37,262 nucleotides of DNA from Clostridia bacterium (GTDB taxonomy: Bacteria; Bacillota; Clostridia; Oscillospirales; CAG-272). The translations under genes were made by a program, and so were the position numbers. Below are positions 32,464-37,262 of the stretch, piece after piece (position 1 is the first letter of the stretch; each line of letters opens with the position of its first letter). The stretch is from positions 1-37,262 of the forward strand of contig JAFVQL010000038.1 of assembly GCA_017504785.1 (NCBI GenBank), in the 5' to 3' direction. The notes below the pieces were generated by a model. That model did not search any database, was not told the origin of the DNA, and was given only the letters and a program-made list of their open reading frames with translations.

Positions 32464-33504
32464 ATGCGTGCATTTTTTGGAAAAGTTCTTACGCTTGCAC
32501 TGGCCGCTGTGATGGCGCTCTTCGCGCTGACCTCTTGCGGCGGAAAGGGTGGCGAAACCTCGTATACCTTCGCTACCGGCGGCTCTACGGGCACTTACTA
32601 TGGATTTACTACGGCAGTTGCCGGCGTTCTTACCGATAAGGTAGAGGGCGCGAAGTTCACCGCAGTCACCTCCGGTGGCTCGAAGGCCAATATCGAGGCG
32701 ATCGACGACGGTGACGCACAGTACGGTATCGTACAGAATGACGTTATGCTGAACGCTTACAACGGCGTGAACAATTTTAAAGACAACCAGATTCGTTCCT
32801 TCTCGGTTGTCGGCACGGTATATCCCGAGGTTTGCCAGCTCATTGCCTCCAAGGCTTCGGGCATTCAGTCCGTTGCGGATCTTGCGGGCAAGAGAGTTTC
32901 CGTGGGTGACGTTGGATCGGGCGTTGTAACGAACGCAGAGCAGATCCTCGCCGCAGCAGGTCTCACCTTCGATGATATCCAGGTGCAGAACCTCGGCGTT
33001 GGCCCCTCCGCAGACGCGATCAAGTCCGGTAATTTGGATGCGTTCTTCTTTACCGCAGGTATTCCCACCACGGCGATCACCGAGCTGGATACCTCCAATA
33101 CGGAGATGGTCGTTGTTTCTCTGACCGATGCAGAGATCGAGTCTCTCACGACGCAGTATCCTCACTACGTGCGCGCCGAGATCACCAACGAGCATTATCC
33201 CAAGTCGATCGCGGCAGGTGCGCCCGCCGTTACCATTGCCGTAAAGGCAACCTACATTGCGGATGCAAGCCTCAGCGAGGATGCCGTTTACGCAATGACG
33301 AAGGCGCTTTGGGAGAACCGCGATGCGATCGCAGCGGCACACAATACCGGTAAGGCAATGGAAATCAAGACCGCGCTTCTGGGTATCGGTGCAGCTCCCG
33401 TTCACGCAGGCGCTATGCGCTACTACGAGGAGTACCTCACTTCCTATAATCAGCAGAACGGCACGAGCCTTTCCTTTGCTGATTTCTACGGCTATACGAA
33501 ATAA
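32464..33504 (+). CDS. TAXI-family TRAP transporter substrate-binding lipoprotein
   Basis: A 346-residue lipoprotein (lipobox LTSC, Cys 25). The mature start YTFATGGSTGTYYGFTTAVA is the typical TAXI opening, in which the binding protein recognises the ligand near GGSxGTYY. SGGSKANIEAIDDGDAQYGIVQNDVML, QLIASKASGIQSVADLAGKRVSVGDVGSGV and AIKSGNLDAFFFTAG are further family markers. TAXI proteins deliver ligands (often glutamate or other carboxylates) to fused TRAP permeases, with transport driven by ion gradients. The next gene is just such a permease. Upstream are a strong promoter, a palindromic candidate operator and AAGGAG before the ATG. A terminator between the two genes probably lowers permease expression relative to the binding protein. 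Confidence 0.93.
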   Translation: MRAFFGKVLTLALAAVMALFALTSCGGKGGETSYTFATGGSTGTYYGFTTAVAGVLTDKVEGAKFTAVTSGGSKANIEAIDDGDAQYGIVQNDVMLNAYNGVNNFKDNQIRSFSVVGTVYPEVCQLIASKASGIQSVADLAGKRVSVGDVGSGVVTNAEQILAAAGLTFDDIQVQNLGVGPSADAIKSGNLDAFFFTAGIPTTAITELDTSNTEMVVVSLTDAEIESLTTQYPHYVRAEITNEHYPKSIAAGAPAVTIAVKATYIADASLSEDAVYAMTKALWENRDAIAAAHNTGKAMEIKTALLGIGAAPVHAGAMRYYEEYLTSYNQQNGTSLSFADFYGYTK

Positions 33505-33534
33505 ACGAAACGCTTTATAGCGCTTAAGACCGCG

Positions 33535-33566
33535 AAAAGATCCCGATCTCGGTCGGGATCTTTTCC
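33535..33566 (+). terminator. Intra-operon terminator/attenuator between TAXI gene and TRAP permease
   Basis: AAAAGATCCCGA (33535-33546) pairs with TCGGGATCTTTT (33553-33564) around a 6-base loop, ending in T/C. It lies 30 bases past the TAXI stop and before the permease start at 33602. No promoter is seen between them, so partial readthrough is expected. Confidence 0.8.
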
Positions 33567-33601
33567 TTATGCTTTTCACTTTACGCAAGGAGGACCCGTT
33601 T

Positions 33602-35761
33602 TTGCAAAATCATTCTTCTAAAATCAAAACCGCCGAAGAGATCATGAAGGAGGTGGACCGCGAGTCCAACGTCCGTGTTTTCGACGGCTGGCGCGCGCCC
33701 GCTTTGCGCTATGCGAAGATCCTTGCCGCGCTCTTCATGATGGCACTTTCCTTGGTCTTCACGATACCGGGCGAGCTTTCCAAGCCCCTTTTCGTGGGGA
33801 TCATTCTCGTTTTCGTGTATCTGACCTTCCCGCTGTATAAAAAGCAGACCAAGATCAAGAATTTCATTCCTTGGTACGATTTTCTGCTGATCGGTCTCGT
33901 CATTTGCACCTATCTTTATCCCGTCGTTCGCCGCGATTACCTCGTTGAGATCGGTAAGCGCATCGGAACGCTCGAGATCGTGATCGCTTTGGTGGCGATC
34001 GCGCTTCTGATCGAGGCATGCCGCCGTGCGGTCGGTATCCCGATCCTCTTCGTTGCGGGCGGCTTCGCCGTATACGCCTTTATCTATCTTGCGAAGAACC
34101 CGAAAACAATGATCAGAAACTTCTGCTACGAGATGTTCTTCAATGCGAGCGGCGGTATCTTTTCCACGCCGATCGACGTATGCGTGAATTTCATTATTCT
34201 CTTTATCATTCTCGGCGCGTTCCTTGAAAAGACGGGCATCGGCCAGTTCTTCGTGGATCTTGCGAACTCGATCGCCGGCGCTTCCGCAGGCGGACCTGCC
34301 AAGGTAGCGGTTATCTCCTCTGCTTTGGAGGGTATGTATTCGGGAAGCTCCGTGGCGAACACCGTGGGCAGCGGCAGCGTGACGATTCCCGTCATGAAGA
34401 AGACCGGCTATAAGCCCGAGTTTGCCGCCGCGGTGGAGGCGGCTGCTTCCACGGGCGGACAGATCATGCCCCCCATCATGGGTGCGGCGGCGTTTTTGAT
34501 GGCGGAGATCACGGGTATTCCGTACGCCACGATCGCCATTGCCGCCATTCTTCCCGCATTGCTGTACTTCGCGGGCATTTTCATCATGGTGCATCTCGAG
34601 GCGAAAAAGCGCGGTCTGCGCGGCCTTCCAAAGGAGACGCTTCCGAAATTCTTTAAGCTGCTTCTTTCCAAGGGCTATCTTCTGCTTCCCGTCGTCGTGC
34701 TCGTTATCTGCATGAATTATTTTCCCTCGGGCATGAGCGCATGCTATGCGATCCTCTGCGCCCTGACCGTCAACCTCTTCGATCCGCACCTTTCAAAGGC
34801 GCGCTTCGGCGGCTCGTATAAGACGAAGGAGGCGCGCATCGGTCTTTTGCGTGCGATCGGTCTGCCTCTGATCCCCGTTTTGATCCTCGCTTCGTACTAC
34901 GTTTTGAACGCTGTCGGCGTGATCACGCCCTTCTGGCACGGAAAATTCGTGTTTCTTGCCATGGCGGCGGCAACGGTGTGCAGTGCCTTCACGCGCGGCG
35001 CGCCCTTGAACCTTGAGACTACGCTTTCCGCCTTTGAGGGCGGTATCACGAACTCCGTCGGCGTTTCGGTTGCCTGCGCGATCGCGGGCATCATCTCCGG
35101 CGTGGTAACGCTCACCGCGCTCGGCGCTACGCTGGTGACCACCATCGTGCCCATCGCAAAGCAGAGCGTTCTTCTCGCGCTCTTCCTCACGATGCTTGCC
35201 TGCATCGTGCTGGGTATGGGTGTGCCGACCACGGCGAACTACATCATTATGGCAACCACCACCGCGCCCATTCTCGTCGAGATGGGAATTCCGATCTTGG
35301 CGGCGCACATGTTCGTTTTCTATTTCGGCATCGTGGCGGATATCACGCCCCCCGTTGCGCTCGCGGCATACGCCGGCTCTGCGATCGCGGACTCCAATCC
35401 GCTTCGCACGGGTATCAACGCAACGAAGCTTGCCATCACCGCGTTTATCATTCCGTATATCTTCGCTCTGAATCCCTCGCTGCTTTTGGTCTGCGCGGGA
35501 TACGAGGCAAAGCTTTTCAAGGTGCTTCAGATCCTTGCCACCTCGCTGATCGGATGCTCTTCGCTTTCCGCGGCGCTGGAGGGCTTCCTCGTTCATAAGA
35601 ACAAGATCTGGGAAACGGCGCTTTTCGCCATTGGCGGCCTCCTGATGATCATGCCCGACGGATTGACTGACCTTATCGGTATCGTGCTGATCGCGCTCGC
35701 GGTCCTGTCGCATTTCTTTTTTGACCGCGTGATAAACAAAAAAGCAAGCCCCGAGGCTTAA
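33602..35761 (+). CDS. TRAP transporter fused permease (DctQM-type, TAXI partner)
   Basis: A 719-residue integral membrane protein joining the small and large TRAP permease subunits, as in TAXI-type systems. The N-terminal cytoplasmic part (KTAEEIMKEVDRESNVRVF) leads to about four helices of the DctQ-like part. The DctM-like part has FILGAFLEKTGIGQFFVDLA, SGSSVANTVGSGSVTIPVMK, STGGQIMPPIMGAAAFLM and TPPVALAAYAGSAIADSNP, all hallmarks of the family. The start is placed at TTG 33602, because AAGGAGG (33587-33593) sits 8 bases upstream. The in-frame ATG at 33569 has no SD and lies in the terminator tail. The substrate may be a carboxylate, but cannot be told from sequence. The gene partners the preceding TAXI lipoprotein. 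Confidence 0.93.
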   Translation: MQNHSSKIKTAEEIMKEVDRESNVRVFDGWRAPALRYAKILAALFMMALSLVFTIPGELSKPLFVGIILVFVYLTFPLYKKQTKIKNFIPWYDFLLIGLVICTYLYPVVRRDYLVEIGKRIGTLEIVIALVAIALLIEACRRAVGIPILFVAGGFAVYAFIYLAKNPKTMIRNFCYEMFFNASGGIFSTPIDVCVNFIILFIILGAFLEKTGIGQFFVDLANSIAGASAGGPAKVAVISSALEGMYSGSSVANTVGSGSVTIPVMKKTGYKPEFAAAVEAAASTGGQIMPPIMGAAAFLMAEITGIPYATIAIAAILPALLYFAGIFIMVHLEAKKRGLRGLPKETLPKFFKLLLSKGYLLLPVVVLVICMNYFPSGMSACYAILCALTVNLFDPHLSKARFGGSYKTKEARIGLLRAIGLPLIPVLILASYYVLNAVGVITPFWHGKFVFLAMAAATVCSAFTRGAPLNLETTLSAFEGGITNSVGVSVACAIAGIISGVVTLTALGATLVTTIVPIAKQSVLLALFLTMLACIVLGMGVPTTANYIIMATTTAPILVEMGIPILAAHMFVFYFGIVADITPPVALAAYAGSAIADSNPLRTGINATKLAITAFIIPYIFALNPSLLLVCAGYEAKLFKVLQILATSLIGCSSLSAALEGFLVHKNKIWETALFAIGGLLMIMPDGLTDLIGIVLIALAVLSHFFFDRVINKKASPEA

Positions 35762-35783
35762 CGTGACGTCTTTAAGGACGATC

Positions 35784-35841
35784 ACGATAAGCTATGATTG
35801 CCCTATGGGTAAGTTATCGTTGGGCAATGCCAAGTTATGCT
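35784..35841. other. Structured segment after the TRAP permease, nested complementary arms
   Basis: ACGATAA (35784-35790) is complementary to TTATCGT (35814-35820), and ATTGCCC (35797-35803) to GGGCAAT (35822-35828). The order A, B, A', B' could fold as a pseudoknot. Alternatively, bases 35791-35841 form a longer imperfect hairpin. There is no gene here. It may be a decayed repeat or a 3'-UTR structure. Confidence 0.3.
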
Positions 35842-35882
35842 AAAATCATAAAGGGAGCCGCTTCATTTGGAAGCAACTCCAA

Positions 35883-35925
35883 GAAAAAAGGTAGAGGCAC
35901 TAAAAACAGTACCTCTACCTTTTTG
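35883..35925. terminator. Terminator after the TRAP permease gene
   Basis: GGTAGAGGCAC (35890-35900) pairs with GTACCTCTACC (35909-35919), one mismatch, with A-run before and T-run after. It ends 9 bases before the MITE. Confidence 0.85.
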
Positions 35926-35933
35926 TTTGGGGT

Positions 35934-36212
35934 TAGCCGTAAGAGAGCCGAACACATAAGGTTTGGAAGTGCGGATTTTCCCCTATACTTCGCCGATTTT
36001 TTCTTAAATATCCGCATATTTTTCAAAAAAATTGGCTCGTCTATGAAAAAATCCGCTACTTCGAAACTGCTTTGCACCATACGGCAAATAAATTTCCGGT
36101 TGATTTTGTCGGATTTTGACGAAATCAAGTGCTGACTTTATTAGGAGAAATACGGCAAAAACGGCGGAAAGTTATCGCCGTAGGGCTTGTGTCTTCGACT
36201 CTCTTACGGCTA
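35934..36212. mobile_element. 279-bp MITE, complete copy
   Basis: The ends are imperfect inverted repeats of about 27 bases: left TAGCCGTAAGAGAGCCGAAC, right (inverted) TAGCCGTAAGAGAGTCGAAG, both continuing ACA(T/C)AAG. Internal sequence is AT-rich with no significant protein-coding frame. A TA at each end could be a TA target-site duplication, as made by IS630/Tc1-mariner-type transposases, which would have to act in trans; this parentage is inference. A second long copy (37033 onward, inverted) and a 79-bp derivative (16350-16428) confirm a dispersed family. Confidence 0.88.
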
Positions 36213-36356
36213 GCAGCCCCTTTCGTTTTTACGGATAAGCGCGGCCTTCACCGCTTTGAACGAGGCATTTTTTCTCTCCTTGACAAATAAAAAAAGCGCG
36301 CAAAAACATAGAGAAAAAACGGCGAAAAAAATGGTTTTTTTTGTGCAAAATACCTC

Positions 36357-36385
36357 TTGCTTTTATCCGCACTTTAAATTATAAT
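36357..36385 (+). promoter_or_regulatory. Promoter of the TetR-family gene
   Basis: TTGCTT (36357-36362), a 17-base spacer and TATAAT (36380-36385), about 33 bases before the ATG. A TTGACA at 36280-36285 has no matching -10. The 206 bases between the MITE and this gene (36213-36418) contain only these signals. Confidence 0.65.
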
Positions 36386-36418
36386 ATTGTCATTACTTTT
36401 TAAGGACGGACAGGATAA

Positions 36419-36964
36419 ATGCCAAAGATCATCAAGGATGCAAAAGAAACCATTTTAAAAGAAGCCCGCGCGTTGCTTGCGGAAAACGGCGCTTCCAAGC
36501 TGAACATGCGTGCACTCGCAGAAAGCGCAGGCGTTGCCGCGGGTACTTTATATAACTATTTTCCTTCCAAAGAGGACCTTATCCTCGAGGTCGTGCGCGA
36601 GGACTTTGCGAAAGCGCTCGATGCCGTGGAGAAAAAGCTTCCCGCCGCGCCCAATGCCACCGCGGGAATCGAAATGATATTCAACGCGATCGGTGCTTAT
36701 CGCGAAAAGTACGCCTTTCTTTGGAGCACCATCCGCGCCTCCAAGAAATTTGCGGAAAAGCTGCCGAGCTTTCGCAGAGAAATGATCCGGCAGATCGGCG
36801 ATCGCGTTTATATTCTCGGCATGCGCTTCGGTTTTCTTTTCGATCCGACGGTCGTGCCCTTTATTTCCGAGGTGCTTTGGGCAGGCGGCATGTACCCCTA
36901 CGCGCAATTCTCCTTTTTTGCCCCCTGCTTAAAGCGCATCGTTGGCGAAACGGAGCGTTCCTAA
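36419..36964 (+). CDS. TetR/AcrR-family transcriptional regulator
   Basis: A 181-residue DNA-binding regulator. The N-terminal TetR helix-turn-helix reads ARALLAENGASKLNMRALAE followed by SAGVAAGTLYNYFPSKEDLI (about residues 16-56), with the diagnostic GTLYNYFPSKEDL. The C-terminal ~120 residues form the ligand-sensing domain and are unlike any subclass I can name. The start ATG 36419 has a weak AGGAT site. The gene stands alone, between two inverted MITE copies. The nearest intact transporter is the TRAP pair ending at 35761, in the same direction but separated by a terminator and a MITE. Targets are unknown; an obvious palindromic operator near its own promoter was not seen. Confidence 0.9.
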   Translation: MPKIIKDAKETILKEARALLAENGASKLNMRALAESAGVAAGTLYNYFPSKEDLILEVVREDFAKALDAVEKKLPAAPNATAGIEMIFNAIGAYREKYAFLWSTIRASKKFAEKLPSFRREMIRQIGDRVYILGMRFGFLFDPTVVPFISEVLWAGGMYPYAQFSFFAPCLKRIVGETERS

Positions 36965-37032
36965 AAGCGCGCGGCGCACCGATACGGCAAAGCCAAGCAA
37001 AAACGATAAAAAGCACGGGGCGGCTTCATTTA

Positions 37033-37262
37033 TAGCCGTAAGAGAGCCGAACACACAAGCCCTACGGCGATAACTTTCCGCCGTTTTTGCCGTATTTCTC
37101 CTAATAAAGTCAGCACTTGACTTCGTCAAAATCCGACAAAATCAACCGGAAATTTATTTGCCGTATGGTGCGAAGCAGTTTCGAAGTAGCGGATTTTTTC
37201 ATAGACGAGCCAATTTTTTTGAGAAATATGCGGATATTTAAGAAAAAATCGGCGAAGTATAG
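37033..37262. mobile_element. MITE, second long copy, inverted and cut by the window end
   Basis: Starting TAGCCGTAAGAGAGCCGAAC at 37033, this is nearly identical to the reverse complement of 35981-36212 through to the last base of the window; about 50 bases including the far terminal repeat are missing. Its position at the end suggests an assembly break in repeated DNA. No gene lies between the TetR stop (36964) and this element. Confidence 0.9.

Noticed and set aside
36280-36302. TTGACA at 36280 as the TetR promoter
   Set aside because: No acceptable -10 box lies 16-18 bases downstream; the pair at 36357/36380 is better placed.
35934-37262. Composite transposon made of two MITEs carrying the TetR gene
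   Set aside because: Neither copy encodes a transposase, the TetR gene has ordinary codon use and its own promoter, and a third short copy far away argues for independent insertions.

Overview
The window looks like chromosomal DNA of a Gram-positive anaerobe of the Clostridia (Bacillota), plausibly a gut species. The evidence is the number of lipobox-anchored lipoproteins (LxxC followed by Gly-rich linkers), strong AGGAGG-type ribosome sites, sigma-A promoters with 17-nt spacers, the pth-mfd-foldase gene order, and Cys-rich CDxC surface modules of a kind common in gut Clostridia. No rRNA, tRNA, phage or CRISPR locus was seen. The first ~98 bases do not fit the carB gene they join. The last 230 bases are one copy of a dispersed inverted-repeat element, so both ends look like assembly edges.

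Layout. (1) 1-1459, minus: pyrC and the 5' part of carB (pyrimidine synthesis). (2) 1755-3752, plus: a two-helix membrane protein, a 73-residue protein and a ZIP metal transporter. (3) 3988-5949: an orphan solute-binding lipoprotein with Cys/Asp-rich N-terminal repeats, followed by a terminator and four 44-bp tandem repeats. (4) 15165-6275, minus: a tightly packed run, thyX-like, nadE, pth, mfd, PrsA-like foldase and AEC transporter, read from one good promoter. (5) 15579-16343: an RDD membrane protein followed by a 79-bp MITE-like element. (6) 16700-27940: a CUT1-type ABC importer (ATPase, two permeases, binding lipoprotein), then a staphylococcal-nuclease-fold lipoprotein and a 1692-residue repeat lipoprotein with an OB-fold segment. 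(7) 28068-29321: a lipoprotein with a barnase-type ribonuclease domain. (8) 32115-29470, minus: two DHH-family NrnA-like phosphoesterases and surE, translationally coupled. (9) 32464-35761: a TAXI-type TRAP transporter (binding lipoprotein plus fused permease). (10) 35934-37262: a 279-bp MITE, a TetR regulator and an inverted second MITE copy.

The most interesting reading is that 16700-32115 forms a nucleic-acid scavenging neighbourhood. Surface-anchored DNase/RNase-type lipoproteins would cut extracellular nucleic acid. The neighbouring ABC importer and OB-fold lipoprotein could bind or import products. Two NrnA-type nano-RNases and the SurE nucleotidase, encoded convergently next door, could take short oligonucleotides down to nucleosides. 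The enzyme assignments rest on motifs. The pathway link is inference from gene context. Other points of note are a NadE whose glutaminase domain has lost the catalytic Glu, a ThyX-like protein without the RHR motif, a barnase-type domain carrying an EF-hand-like calcium loop, and a three-copy MITE family.
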